Below are positions 1-12,142 of a stretch of 64,000 bases of DNA, in pieces (positions within the stretch are counted from its first letter, which is position 1; every line of letters starts with the position of its first letter). The DNA lies in NCBI GenBank assembly GCA_002189035.1, contig CM007990.1, positions 4,340,001 to 4,404,000 of the forward strand, in the 5' to 3' direction. The notes under the pieces are model-generated. The model was not told the DNA's origin and ran no database searches. It saw nothing but the letters and a program-made list of their open reading frames with translations. A program made the translations under genes and the position numbers. This stretch comes from Utricularia gibba. Taxonomy: Eukaryota; Streptophyta; Magnoliopsida; Lamiales; Lentibulariaceae.

Positions 1-67
1 GTCTTACAGTTTGTAACTGAGTTTACAATGTGATGCACTAAACTAATAGCACAAGTTACACCTTTAG

Positions 68-881
68 CAATCATGAAAGAGGCGCCAACACCCATGTGAT
101 CCGCTTTCTGGAAAGGCATGGAATTCCCTATCACTATTTAGACACAACTAACAAACATAAGCGAGAAGCGGAGATCTTGCACTTGGTTGAGGATACAGAC
201 TTCCTTGTACTTGCTAGATACATGCAGGTAAACAGATTTGTCCCTTCTTACATCATTGCAGATTCTAGTTGAGGCCATAACATCAATGTCCTTCATTTGA
301 ACTTTCACTTTCACCCTTCTGGTGCAAATTACCGTATTTGCATCCAGTTTCCTGAGTTTCCCCTTCTGTTCTTGACTCCATCAGCACAGTAATTACCTGT
401 TAATTTGCTGCAGATTCTCTCAGGAAATTTCTTAAGCAGCTACGGGCGGGATATCATTAATATTCATCATGGGCTGCTGCCTTCCTTCAAGGGTGGGAAA
501 CCATGTAAACAGGTTAAATTTGCATAGTTCTATTTCAAGAACTTGATAATGTACATATGACTTGCTGTCTAATTTCCCCAGGCCTTCGATGCTGGTGTGA
601 AGCTGATTGGTGCAACAGCTCATTTTGTTACTGAACAACTTGATGAAGGTCCCATCATCGAGCAGATGGTAATCCTTCTACTCATTCTGATGTTCTCTTT
701 TCCTAGCACTGCTGATTCGAACCACTTCTGTTAGGTTGAGAGAGTTTCCCACAGAGATACTCTAAGGTGTTTCATACAGAAGTCGGAGAACTTGGAGAAG
801 CAATGCCTTGCCAAAGCAATAAAATCATACTGCGAGTTGCGAGTTTTGCCCTACGATGACAACAAAACAGTTGTCTTTTGA
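68..881 (+). CDS. PURU: Formyltetrahydrofolate deformylase (PurU), 3' part, 5' end outside window
   Basis: Hydrolyses 10-formyl-THF to THF and formate; in plants it is a mitochondrial enzyme that keeps photorespiratory glycine cleavage supplied with THF. Four exons read in one frame: 68-227, 414-512, 582-668, 735-881 (TGA), with GT-AG borders. The first begins after TTAG at 66-67 in codon phase 1, so at least one exon, with the targeting peptide and ACT domain, lies upstream of the window. Visible formyltransferase features are [25 protein letters not shown], the active-site block [13 protein letters not shown] with the catalytic Asn and His, and GATAHFV followed by DEGPIIEQ with the conserved Asp. 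The C-terminus ([11 protein letters not shown]...TVVF) matches plant PurU. Nothing suggests damage. Family assignment is firm; exact exon borders are by eye. Confidence 0.9.
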
Positions 882-963
882 TCAGCAAAACAGCATCAGG
901 TATGCTATTACCTTCAAAAGTTGAGGTATCAAATCCTTCATTTTCAGAATACCAGAGTGTTGG

Positions 964-2600
964 CTAACAAGCTAATTTTTTAGCTGAAAACGCGAAAGCA
1001 AATGCAGCCAAAACAGATGTTGCTGAAGAGAGCACACCCCTTAAACTCGACTTCTTTTGAGCAACTCAAGTTTTTCTCCCATGTCCTTCACCTCGTCCCT
1101 TCCATCCTGAACAAGTCGATTATCGTTTCCATTTCCATAGCGAATGGTTTTACCTCCTTATTTGTCTGAAATGGCACATCAATGCCATCTTTCATCTCCT
1201 TTTTTGCAGAAAGCTGTTGTGTTCCTCAGCATGGTTAGAATCATCGCAGTCCTGGCATCAGCCAGTTAGACTTCACCCTTCTTTGATTTGGTTTCCGTTT
1301 GGAAAGCACTCACCATGTTTTCCATTGGGCGTAACCCAGTTTCCAGAATCCCCAGATGTACCTTCTACTCTTCTTTTTCATCAAAAACGGCATTCCCCAT
1401 AGCTTCTGCTTCCACTGCAGTCTCAATTTCAGCCGTAAGGTCATCACTCTCACTTCTCAATGCTAAAGCTTTCTGCCCCTCCCCATCAAGGAATGTTTTC
1501 ATGGCATCCCTCTGAGATTCAAGATCCTCGAACTTGCACCTGTAGTGACCAACATTACCTTGCAAGTTCTTCACGCTTTCAGCGTCAACCACAAGGCGTT
1601 CTTCCAAAGTAGAAACAAGAGCTCTTTGCCCACCTTCAGGGTCTCGTTATTGAACCACATCGCTATGCAATCTGGCATTTTCCTGAAGTATATCCTTGTC
1701 GTGAACCACTGCGCCTTTGCTTTTTCCAAATCCATCTCTGTTGCAGCTTTGCTCTCAGACAACTGATTGGCCCTGTCCCAGGCCAGTCTTTTTTCTGCTG
1801 CCAATTGATCAATCTCATTCCCCAGCTTCATGAACATCATGCCACTTTCACTGATCCTTTTCTTGTCTCAGCCACAGCAGCAACCAATTCCCTCTCATGC
1901 CTCATCAATTCGATCGTCATTCCTGTGTGTTCATGAATGACTGTCCTCAGAGACTCTTTTCTTTGCTTTACTACATCCTTCAGCTCTTCAATCTACTGTC
2001 TTCCAGTGTCTGCATTGGAAAGTTCTTCCAATTTTTCAATCAGATTTTTTGCGTCCACTAAACTCTCCTCCAACGAATCTCTCTCACTTGTTAAAGTTAC
2101 ATTGAGCATCTCTGAGTCCTTTTTCGATAGAGTCGCACTATCGGAAGCCACTCAGTCGCCCAATCTCACACTCGTTCCCCTCTTTCAGGATCTTTAGTTG
2201 TTGTGCTTCTGTCTCGTCTCTCAAGATTCTCCATCCTCCTTCGCATCAGCGCCGATTGTCCACCCATTTCAGAAGCTAACTGCACAGGCAACACTTTCTT
2301 GGATATCCGTCCCTGTAGTGTTGTCGGATAATTCAGAAATGAGCCCCTCAGCTTGCGATTTCGAGTGACCTAGTTCCAGTTCGAGAGACCCATTGGAGAG
2401 AAGAGCGAATCCACTTGCTCGCGGCTAGAGACATCCTGATTGAGTAGCCTCATATTGAGGTATCTGAGCACCTCAAGTTTGGCGGAAGCATCAGCATCGG
2501 AATCTAACGCCGGCGGAAACTCGTCTTGGGCTCCGATGATGTCCTTTTTTCCGGTTCCTGTTGCCGTTCCTTCAGCGCTTCCCTCATCTTTCTTCCTCCA
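964..2600 (-). pseudogene. Decayed coiled-coil, tail-anchored protein gene (At5g27330-like)
   Basis: On the minus strand, stretches of a single coiled-coil protein can be followed through many stops and frameshifts. Near the 5' end (about 2530-2400) there is DADASAKLEVLRYLNMRLL followed by REQVDSLF. Next come LGNEIDQLAAEKRLAW (about 1835-1780) and VKNLQGNVGHYRCKFEDLE (about 1570-1510) with a following heptad-like segment. The 3' end (about 1040-964) reads SSATSVLAAFAFAFSAKKL and then TAG, which looks like a C-terminal membrane anchor. The order (N-terminal KLxxLxxLNxxLL, coiled coil, tail anchor) resembles the Arabidopsis At5g27330-type prefoldin-like coiled-coil family as I remember it. No continuous frame or sensible splicing restores it. 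The disruptions are numerous and of mixed kind, so this looks like a genuine pseudogene. The exact parent family is the uncertain part. Confidence 0.6.
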
Positions 2601-2775
2601 AATTCAAACTGGTTCCATATCCATATTAATAATGATTTTATTTAAACAAATATTTATTTATTTTCTTCAATTTAAGAGTCATTTCCAAGAAATGATTGCA
2701 ATTTTATTTTTGTTACCGACTATAAAATTGCCTATTTTCTGACTTTCCATGACAAGGTGACGGTTGGTAATTCCT

Positions 2776-5249
2776 ATGTCGCTGACGATGGTGATGGCCA
2801 TCCCAGCGGCCCACCACCCACTGATTCCGCCGGAATCCAGAAGCGTCGCCGTTATCGGAGCTGGGGCCGCTGGCCTCTGCGCAGCTCTTGAGCTCCGGAG
2901 AGAAGGGCACAAGGTTGTTGTCTACGAGCGGGAGAATCAGCTGGGTGGAACTTGGGTCTACACTCCCGAAGTAGAATCCGACCTGATTGGACTAAACCCA
3001 GCTCGGAAAGTAGTTCATTCCAGTCTCTACGCATCTTTGAGGACCAATCTTCCTCGGGAACTGATGGGCTTCCGATCCTTCCCGTTTTTGCCCAGCAATA
3101 AACCAGGTAGGGACTCCAGGAGGTTTCCTGGTCATGCGGAGGTGTTGGAGTATCTGAAAGACTTCTCCGAAGAGTTTAATATCGGGGAAATGGTGAGATA
3201 TGGAACAGAGGTGCGGCATGTGAGCTTGGGCGGCGATCAGAATTGGGTCGTTAAATCTAGAAAAACGGATGGAGAGGAAGAATTCAGTGAGGTGTACGAT
3301 GCTGTAGTAGTTTGTGAAGGTCACTACACCGAGCCCCGGATCGCTGAAATACCTGGTGAGCTCATATGAAATGGTAACTGTTTGGTCTGCTTTATCAGTT
3401 GAATGGTAGGGACTTCAGCGATTAGCAAATTATAACTGATTTATATCTCTAAAATTGGAGCTTGAATTGTTTCACGAATGCTGCTTCTAAGTTGGTGAAA
3501 GCTTCAAAATTTTGAGTTCTTTTTATAGATAAGTGGCGTAGGAGGTTTTTTTTTTATGAAACGTCATCGACAGTCAAATCAAATTCGGAGGTATCCTTAG
3601 TAATTTAAGAATCTGAATCTACTGTTTCATTTTCAACTCGGAATTTAGGGATTGATGAGTGGCCTGGGAAGCAAGTTCATAGCCACAACTATCGCACCCC
3701 GGATGCGTTTCTGGATCAAGTATGGTTCTTTTCTCTCTTTTTTTTTTAAAAAAAAAATGAGCTGAATTGCTTGGTTTTAGTACATCAACTTATCAGAGAT
3801 ACGGTTGTTTGCCGAGAGTACTGTTCTAGAATAGAGAATCAAGAGCTTCCGTGTGACCCTACAAACTGCCTAGGTTATTTCTCTTTTGTGACCTTGGATA
3901 GCTTTATGGTGGTGAGAATTACTATTTTGTGCACGGACGTCGTAGCTACAAATCACTGGTTTTTCTATGAAGACTGCTGGGAGTTAAAAAACTGTATCCG
4001 TGGTTCATATTGGTGTTTATCTGAACAAAAAAGGGGTTCTTCAATGATGGAGATCAATGAGGAATATTTTTGGTTTATGATAAATGTGCTTCTTCCTTAT
4101 ATGTTCTCTTTTATGTTTGATTGTATCAAGATTGTGGTGCTAATTGGGAACTCTGCTAGTGCTTATGATATCTCTCAAGATCTTGTTGGATTTTCCAAAG
4201 AAGTGCATGTTTCATCAAGATCAGATGGAAATGAACTAGGAATTTCCAAAGCTCATGACAACATTTACCTGCATTCTATGGTAAAGCTAACTAATGTTTT
4301 CAGAAATGGGTAACTTGGACCTTTAACCAGTTCTGACCGGAAACCTGCAATGCAGATTGAGAAGGGTTATGAAGATGGAAGAATTGCCTTTTGTGACGGC
4401 ACTGTTATCAAAGCTGATGTTATCCTTCATTGCACAGGGTGGGTGATAAAGGATGACTTCTTCTAGTTCAAACCTGTATCCCTCAGTATAATAACCCACT
4501 CATTCTACAAATGCAGGTACAAGTATTATCATCCTTTTCTTGATACAAATGGCATCATATCTGTGGAAGACAATCGGGTTGGTCCCCTTTATAAGCATGT
4601 TTTCCCTCCAACACTTGCGCCATGGCTTTCGTTTGTCGGCATACCTTGGAAGGTTCGAGATTTATCATCCATTTCGTCATGCATCATGGAAGTACACATG
4701 ACTGACATTAGGAAAATGCTGCTAGGTTGTACCATTTCCCTTGTTCGAGCTTCAAAGCAAGTGGATAGCTGGTACTTTGTCTGGAAGGATTACTCTCCCA
4801 TCTGCAGAGGAAATGCTCGCTGATGTTGGAGCTTTCTATGCATCACTGGAACAGTCTCAGATACCTAAAAGATATACCCATCAGATGGGAATCAGTCAGG
4901 TAACTGATTAATACTACTGCATTTGTTACTACTAGATGCCTATCATTCTTCTGCTACAAAGATGTTAAAAGGTTACTTTTTGCTAGAGTTTAAGCTTTTC
5001 TATGCATCTGTTACTGCGGGTGCTCAATCTTATCAACCAACTCATGTGTTTTTGTTAAAAAATCAACAGTTCGAGTATGGCGACTGGTTGGCTGCAGAGA
5101 GTGGATCACCACCAGTAGAGGTCTGGCGAAAGCCGATGTATGTAGTGACCGGGCAAAGGAAAAGGTCGTTCCAGACATACCGCGACCAGTGGGAAGATCA
5201 TGATCTGATTTCACTTGCACATCTTGACTTCCAACAGGCACGTCCTTAG
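2776..5249 (+). CDS. Flavin-containing monooxygenase, FMO GS-OX-like
   Basis: NADPH- and FAD-dependent S- or N-oxygenating enzyme; family members in Brassicaceae oxidise glucosinolate side chains, and elsewhere the substrates are mostly unknown. Seven exons: 2776-3355, 3649-3719, 4131-4280, 4356-4438, 4517-4652, 4726-4899, 5070-5249 (TAG). Start is the ATG at 2776; a TTG a few codons upstream is in frame but unlikely. Motifs in order: FAD-binding VAVIGAGAAGLCAALELR, GGTWVYTP, HSSLYASLRTNLPRELMG, VVVCEGHYTEPRIAEIPG, the FMO signature region DEWPGKQVHSHNYR, NADPH-binding VVLIGNSASAYDIS, VILHCTGYKYHHPFL, then PLYKHVFPPTLAPWLSFVGI and FELQSKWIAG. The C-terminus RDQWEDHDLISLAHLDF is typical. It resembles Arabidopsis FMO GS-OX-like 9 (At5g07800) most closely from memory. 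The gene appears intact. Confidence 0.92.
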
Positions 5250-5487
5250 CAGAAGGATTGGCTACCCCCTGTCCACTTTCATCAAAGGGAAATGATCTGT
5301 TCATGTTGAATAAGTGACCAAAAAGGAAATGGCAAATGAAGAATGTTCCTTGAGTGTTGGTGCCTCAAGGCACAAAGTTTTGCATTCCTGGGACTCAAAG
5401 TAACATTAAAGAGAACAAGCATTCCTCTGGAAGACGTTTCATGTATCCTACAAATGTGAAGTTCCATCTTCTTCTTCCTGCTTCCAG

Positions 5488-7791
5488 ATGCTGAATTCCT
5501 TAAATGAAACCATTGCACAGGAAGGTGGTGACTCCACCAAGGCATCCTTTTGTTGTTTCATAAAGAGAGCAATGAGGAAAAGTGAGCAATGCTCGAGCCA
5601 CAGCTTAGTTAAAATGCTGTCGAATCGATTCAAATGGAGCCCAAGTTCTAGACTGCTTCTCGACAGGCACCAACACGATCAACCCAAGATCGAGTCTTTT
5701 CGAAAACTGCTTCTTGGTGAAGATGAAGCCTACTCGCCCATGAAACATCCACAATATGATGATCGTACGCTTTACAGGTCCTCAACACCCCTTACCTTCA
5801 TGAAGCATGATTCTAACAGTTCGATGCCTTTCTTTCATCCTTCACCCATCTGTTGAATCATCTTCTTCACAGCTTCATGACTTCCCTTCATCCCGCAGGT
5901 TCCTTGAATTCGCAGATTTCAACGAAACCAAGGCAAAAGAGGCGTTCTTGAAGCACATCAAATGGCGGGAGGAAATTAACATAGACGAAATCGTGAAGGT
6001 AACGTATGAGCACAAGCAAAGCTTCAATTTTTAAGACAAAATCGCCACTGGTTTGGTATTCAGAATTTCAAGTACGAAGAGGAGGAGAAGGTGAAGAAAA
6101 TATTTCCTCACGGATACCATGGAGTTGACAGGGATGGGAGACCAATTTACTTCCAGATGCTCGGAAAGTTCAATCTCAAGGAGTTCCTGAAAGTCACGAC
6201 CGTCGAACGATTCAAGAAGCACCATGTCTACCAACATGAGAAAACTATGACCCTCAGGTACCCAGCTTGCTCCCTCGCTGCCGGAAAACCGATTGGGTCG
6301 ACCCTCGCCATCCTCGACGTCAAGGACGTGGTAAGAACAACCCGGCCCTTCTCTCGTTGTCGTCGATCGATCGGTGTGAGCCTCATAAATCATCATGCGT
6401 TCGAATTGCAGGGTCCTTCCCAACTGTCCATGCGTGAGCTCTTCATGGAAATCCAGAGAATAGACAGCAATTACGTCGGAGTACGTTCCCTTCTTCCTTT
6501 TTCTGTTCTTTTGGTTCTTGAGCTTCGAATACAAATCGATTATCCGAAAACCTCAGACGTTGCATAAGCTCTACATTATAAACGCGGGACCTGCATTCAC
6601 GATGGTGTGGAAGGTAATCAAGACGCTTCTTGAGCAGCAGACCTTAAGAAAGATCAGTGTAAGCGCTTCAGTCCGCCATTCTAGCTTCCAAGCATTTGAA
6701 AAATGAGTCTTTTTGTAACTTTGTTTTACTGGGTGCATCACCATCCACTCACAGAAACTGGATACAAACTACGGAACCACCTTAAGGAAGCTCATTGACC
6801 CGAGGTATAGATTTCACCCTCATTCTCCTCCTCGTACCTTGTTCTTCTGTTCTCTGTACTGGGACAGGGCCAATGGAATGCAGCCAACTTCCGAGCTTCT
6901 TCGGAGGTGATTGCACTTGCTGTGAGTTGGGTGGCTGTCTGCTGAGTGATATGGGCCCCTGGAATGACCATCACATCCTCGAATGCCTTAAGGTATGCCT
7001 TGCTGAGCTTTTTTTTTTCTTTTTTCTGTGTGAAAAGTGTTGAAACAAAAGTGGGATTTTTCTCCTCATCCTAAAGGCAACTCGTGATGGTGAAGAGGAA
7101 CGTAAACATCAATCCCAGGAAGAGAGTAGCGTTTCTGCAGATAATGTAAACTCTCCTTCCTCGTTTTGTAATCTTTGTTGGCCAAGTGAAACTCATGTGT
7201 TAACAATAATTAAGTGTTGGGTTCGTCTTTTCCAGGTGGAAACTGGAAACAAGGATGATCCAGAGGCAGCGCAACAAGCTGAAGCATCCTTGCCAAAGAA
7301 GGTGAGGGAGAGAAAGTGGAGCCGAGGGCTAAGAATCCAAAAGACGCAAGTTGAATAGTATGATCCAGTGCATAATATCGGGTCTGAACCCTTGTTGTCC
7401 TGATTGAAAACACAGGAAAGAACTTCAGCTCACACCCCGGAGACCGATCCAAGAACAATGTCGAAGAAGATGATAGACGAAGTGGGCCCAATCCTCACAG
7501 ATGCTTCTCAAGTCAGTGCTTCTTCTTACACCCCATTACAGAGGCCTGTTTACCGATTTTCCGGTCGGTCTGAATGGATCCGAATCTGATAACCATGAAA
7601 CTGATGATGAGTTTTTGTGGGACTGCTGCAGCACATCGAGATGCTTGAAGCTGCGGTCAAGAACGTTAAGTTGGTAAGAAGCCCTCTCTGCATGAGAAAC
7701 GGAGACCTCACCAACAGTAGCTCACTTGATTGTATTGCAGGCCCTGGAAGGAGTCACACGGCGCATTCAGGAGCTTAACAAAGGGTTATGA
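5488..7791 (+). CDS. SFH/SEC14-like phosphatidylinositol transfer protein (CRAL-TRIO domain)
   Basis: SEC14-type lipid-transfer protein that moves phosphatidylinositol or phosphatidylcholine and tunes phosphoinositide signalling at membranes. Twelve exons: 5488-5777, 5899-5998, 6064-6330, 6412-6480, 6557-6658, 6755-6804, 6884-6992, 7077-7145, 7236-7301, 7416-7511, 7632-7673, 7741-7791 (TGA), giving about 436 residues. The N-terminal CRAL-TRIO part reads FLEFADFNETKAKEAFLKH. The lipid-binding fold shows IFPHGYHGVDRDGRPIYF, YQHEKTMTLRYPACSLAAGK, LFMEIQRIDSNY, LHKLYIINAGPAFTMVWKVI and LPSFFGGDCTC...GGCLLSD.GPWND. The acidic C-terminal tail ends without a nodulin domain, as in the At4g36640/At2g18180 group. 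Oddities: where relatives read NYYPET, this one reads NYVGT, and the DVKDVGPSQLS loop is a few residues short. Starts only 238 bp after the FMO stop. The start codon is the least certain point. Confidence 0.88.
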
Positions 7792-8859
7792 TGGAGATGA
7801 TCGTACCGGTATCAATGGGGATCCGACCCGAAACCAAATCCACTTAATTGAGTTGACTTTTAATTAATAAAATATTGTTTTTCTTTGTTTTTACATGAAC
7901 TTTATATTTTTTTTCAAAATCATTTTTCAACGTTTCTAACAAAATAAAAATTATAAATAATTTCTTAAATATAAACAAAATATTTTTAAATTTTTATTCA
8001 TTTGTTCTCATATTTAGAATAAACACTATTTCAAACACAAATAAATTCAATTCATAAATCAATCAAATAAAAATATTAAGTTTTATATTTAAATAGACAA
8101 ATCCCTTAATTTTACATTAGACTTTTTTTATAATAAAATTAGAACATAAAATTATAAAAATTTGATATTCAAAATAGCTAATATCGTATAAAAATAGCAT
8201 GAGTTGTTACACTTGAATCATACCTAAAGTTTGGCCATGTAAGTGTCATGTGTAAGATCAGAAATATGATAATAATATTTCATATTAGTTACAAATGAAA
8301 AATAATATATGTTTAAATAAAAAAACATTTTAATCTTGTTAAGATCTTTTTGTCAAAATAAAAAAATATAAAATCCTAAGTATTTAATGTACTAAACAAA
8401 TAGTATCAAATAAATATAGTAATAACATGACTCATGATATTTAATATTAGAACCAAATATATGTTACTGATAAAACATGAGTGATTAAATCGGGAAGAAT
8501 ATAAAACAAGAAATTTAATAATGATATTTCACATTAGTTAAAACACAAAGTAAGACACATGTTTGGGAATCTCCTAATGCAATCTTTTGAGGAAGAAAAT
8601 ATAAGGATAAGGATTAAGTGTCTAAATCATTTAATATGCAGAGCAGTTGCTAGTGACAGTATGCCATATGGTGGGATAAAGTTGACAAGTTATGGCGCGG
8701 ATGCGTTCAATGAATCCCTTATGGCGCCGTTGACTTCACGGCGTCCACCGCTGCGATTTGTGGACGAGAACGATCAAGTCGCCCGAAGCAGGTTTCGCGT
8801 TATCTAAAATCACTTCGATGCAGGTTGAGTCTGCGTCATTGAAGCCACCAAGCTAGAAA
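7792..8859. other. AT-rich spacer with degenerate dispersed repeat
   Basis: No gene seen. From about 7860 to 8560 the DNA is very AT-rich. A segment at about 8080-8400 resembles one at about 12960-13130 (shared phrases around AATATTTCATATTAGTTA and TTTGATATTCAAAATA), so it is probably an old dispersed repeat. From 8640 the base composition rises towards the next gene and is probably its promoter and 5' UTR; an open frame at 8559-8807 has no recognisable content. Confidence 0.5.
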
Positions 8860-11052
8860 ATGATGACGGCCGGAGGTTGCGCCGCCGACGGAGATCTAAA
8901 CGTGTCCAAGTTCGGTGAACCTATACCATGGATCGGGATGTACATCGTCGCCGCATCAGCCGTCTGCTTGCTATTCATGGCCCTGGACATCGTCCACGGT
9001 TTCCGATACCGGAAAATCTGGTTCCCCTGCAAATTCTTCGCTCTCAATTCCATGACTCTCACGCTAATCGGCGTCGCCGTAAAGCTCTCCGTCGATTTGA
9101 ACACCTCCATGCCCAGGGTTCAAGATCAACTGGCGAAACTTAGCAGCGACGCTTTCCTGTGCGTCGTTATTGCGAATTCGATGCCTTCGCTCGGCGCGAT
9201 GGAAACTAAAGATTTGATGATGAACATAATTGCCCTAGGGATTCTCGTCGTCACTGTAATTGTGAATGTAGGGATTCAACTGGGGACTGGAGTCATCTAC
9301 GAGCTCCAGATTGAGCACGTAGCGTTGCTGTTCTTAATGGTGCTCCTGTTAGCGATCTCGATTTCTTCCAGTATTGCGATTCCGGCGACGAAACGGTACT
9401 TGGATAGGAATTACGAGATGAAGTACCGATTAGCGAATGAAGAATGTGGAAAAAACTACAATTCGAATATTCCTCGGAAGTTGCGGGAAGATTTGATGAG
9501 ATACTGGATGATGGCTCATACCTGTAATCCTCAATTCGTCGTTGGCCGATTAGCTACGTGCACGGCATCGGGAGCTTTCTGCCTCCTATGCGCTGGGATT
9601 TTGGCGGAGGCGATGCTCCGAACTTATCTCACTCCGTGGTCCTTCAAATTCTGCAGGGGGGACTCCGATTACAAGTGGTCTGTGAAGCTGATTCTGATAA
9701 CTCAGGCGGTGGCCGTCGGAGTTGGCTCCATTGCTCCGGCTTTCAGATGGTTCTTAGCGATCAAATTCCGGTGCCCTAAAAACCCCAAGATTGGGTTAGC
9801 AGAAGTGGAGCAATATTGGGTTGAAGTGCTCTATAGAACAAGACAATGGCCTCTGGAGCTAAGAATCGGGGGTAAAGCAGGTAGAAAGTATGCACACAAC
9901 TTGAAACATGCAGTTTTTCATCTCTGCATTTGGTTCCAGAAGGGTACTGTGATATCGAGCAAGATCGTCAGGCAGGTATCTATTCTGTTCATCAGCCACA
10001 CCTGTGAGAGGCTTCTGCAGCTAATTCGATCCCAGAGCATCTCGAGCATCGAGTCGTCGAATGGTTCGTGGAAGTTTGATCTCAGCCAGTATGTGCTGCA
10101 TCTTGAAGGAGAAGATCATATGATAGATCTGATGAGGGAATGCCAAAGAGATCCCACTAAACATTGGATCAATTTGGGAGTGAAAAGGCAGCCTGAGAAT
10201 CTGATTCATCTTCTCCAGAAGATGAAACCATCTGCCGGATTTGAAGGTGTGCAGAGCTTCGACAGCAAGCAAATTCCTTCCTTGAGCTCCAAAGAACCCC
10301 CCAACAGCTGGGCTCTGCCCGTCGTAACACTAACAAGCATAGCAGTTGCAACCAGCAACCACGACTCCGACGAGGTAAACAAGCTGTTGCAAGGCGTGCA
10401 TGAAGCTCTACGGTACATCAGAGTGGTAGAAAACACCATAGAATCAAAGCAGAATCTGGGAAACGTCAGAAAAGCAGCAGAGGTTCTGTGGGTAGGAATC
10501 GATCTCCACAAACGTTGGCTAGATGTGGATCTCAGGCCCTTCAAAGGACAAAACCACAAGGAAACAATCACCAAACTCTCCGCCATCGCCCAGAGAAAAT
10601 TCTCAGACGTCAAAGATCATGACATGTATGGATGTCTCAGAGGCGATTCATCTAAATGGCCCATCCCTGCTTTAGCTGCGAACTCAATGTACAGAGCATG
10701 CCAGACGCTACTGCTCTCTGATCTGAATGAACACTCCGGCGGGATACTGGATAAGCTGACAGGCATGATCACAGACATTGTGGGGGCCTGTTTTATGAAC
10801 ATTCCTCGCTCGATATCCCTGAGGTCGCATCAGAGTTCCATCGAAAGCAGGGAGGAAAGTGTGCGCCATGCATTTCTCCTACTCGGGGAAACGCAGAGGG
10901 TGATGGAGATTCTCAGTTGCCAGCATTTGCCGGTTTCCGGCCCGGAAAAAATGGCGTGCATCAACGCATGGCGTTCCTTGAGCTTAGACGAAGATCAGGT
11001 TTCTAACAGTCCCGTGAATAATGATGAATTTCACCTTCACATAGGCCGATGA
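8860..11052 (+). CDS. Unrecognised multipass membrane protein, single exon, 730 aa
   Basis: One uninterrupted frame starting MMTAGGCAADGD; the second Met at 8863 is an equally good start. I do not recognise a named domain. The N-terminal ~300 residues carry about six or seven hydrophobic spans (roughly residues 24-45, 57-76, 98-112, 119-140, 153-175, 232-252, 275-300). A long, mostly soluble C-terminal part (about 330-730) follows, with few charged repeats and no visible catalytic motif. Codon use, length and the absence of other long competing frames argue for a real gene; intronless genes with this layout occur among uncharacterised plant membrane proteins. The 5' flank shows no clear TATA box. 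Function is unknown and none is proposed. Confidence 0.85.
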   Translation: MMTAGGCAADGDLNVSKFGEPIPWIGMYIVAASAVCLLFMALDIVHGFRYRKIWFPCKFFALNSMTLTLIGVAVKLSVDLNTSMPRVQDQLAKLSSDAFLCVVIANSMPSLGAMETKDLMMNIIALGILVVTVIVNVGIQLGTGVIYELQIEHVALLFLMVLLLAISISSSIAIPATKRYLDRNYEMKYRLANEECGKNYNSNIPRKLREDLMRYWMMAHTCNPQFVVGRLATCTASGAFCLLCAGILAEAMLRTYLTPWSFKFCRGDSDYKWSVKLILITQAVAVGVGSIAPAFRWFLAIKFRCPKNPKIGLAEVEQYWVEVLYRTRQWPLELRIGGKAGRKYAHNLKHAVFHLCIWFQKGTVISSKIVRQVSILFISHTCERLLQLIRSQSISSIESSNGSWKFDLSQYVLHLEGEDHMIDLMRECQRDPTKHWINLGVKRQPENLIHLLQKMKPSAGFEGVQSFDSKQIPSLSSKEPPNSWALPVVTLTSIAVATSNHDSDEVNKLLQGVHEALRYIRVVENTIESKQNLGNVRKAAEVLWVGIDLHKRWLDVDLRPFKGQNHKETITKLSAIAQRKFSDVKDHDMYGCLRGDSSKWPIPALAANSMYRACQTLLLSDLNEHSGGILDKLTGMITDIVGACFMNIPRSISLRSHQSSIESREESVRHAFLLLGETQRVMEILSCQHLPVSGPEKMACINAWRSLSLDEDQVSNSPVNNDEFHLHIGR

Positions 11053-12142
11053 TCGTCGGATTCCGGCAACCTTGGAGCTTATTAGTCTTTTTCGAATTTC
11101 GGAAAAAATTCGAATTTGATTAAAAAAAAAGAGAATTTCGAGAATATTTTATTCTAAAGAAATCTAATTCCAAATTATGGGGAGATTATCAAAAAATTTA
11201 GTCATAATGCTATAAAATATAAGCAAAGAAGCATAACATTTTTGTTCTCCATAACATTTTTATATCAATTTTTATTTAAAAAAAATAAAAATATTTTTTC
11301 ATAGAATAAATCTATTTTTGCTTCTATTTATATCAAAAATATTTTGATCTTAAGTAAAAGATAAAAAATTTTCACTTCTTTTTTTTAAAATCTGAATTTA
11401 TTTCTACAAATTTTGTTACAAAAATATTTTTTTGACTCATTTCTCACATCTCTTCTATTTGTCTGGTGTCATAATCTAAGTTTCACATCCAAAAATAATT
11501 TTTTAATAATATGTTTAAAATAATTAATAATGATATATAATCATCATCCAAAATAAATAAGTTAAATAATTTAAAACTACTAACAAAATATTTGATCAAT
11601 GTATAAAGTCTTATATTTGATGATTTTATTGTAAATTTCATTGTTTTGGTTTGTAAGTGGATTGGATAAAAAAATGGAAATCAATTTTTATTTTCCAAAA
11701 ACTAATTGTATTCTCATATAATTAATTTTTTCTTTCAAATATGTACTAATTGATTTTTTTCTATGAGAATTTATTTGTAATAATCATTTCAATTTTATAA
11801 TAAACATGATGCTTCTCATATAGAATTATTTTCCAATAATTGATTTTTATAAATAAATTTATCACCATATCGATTTATTAATAAAAAATTTAAATTAATG
11901 CTAAAATGATTTTTTGAATATAAGGTAAAAATGAAATTATCAACCGACACTCGGGTTTTTACCGGAGGGGCGGGGGGTGAATAAGTCCGAATGTTGGTGG
12001 GCCCGGACAGTGAAATTACCGACAATGAAATTACAAATATAATGAATTAATTAATTAATAGAATCATCAACTTCAGAACCAGTGGTAAAAAAGATTCCTT
12101 CTCCCCATTTGCTTCATCTTCTTGCTTCGACACCCCTCGCAC
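11053..12142. other. AT-rich spacer and upstream region of the HyPRP-like gene
   Basis: Strongly AT-rich from about 11100 to 11940 with many poly-T and poly-A runs, and no coding signal. A short GC-richer block (about 11941-12020) precedes the promoter of the next gene. Nothing else is recognised. Confidence 0.5.

Noticed and set aside
3771-4313. 180-codon open frame across FMO intron 2 and exon 3
   Set aside because: Only its last part (from 4131) is FMO coding; the rest is intron read-through ending in a normal AG acceptor.
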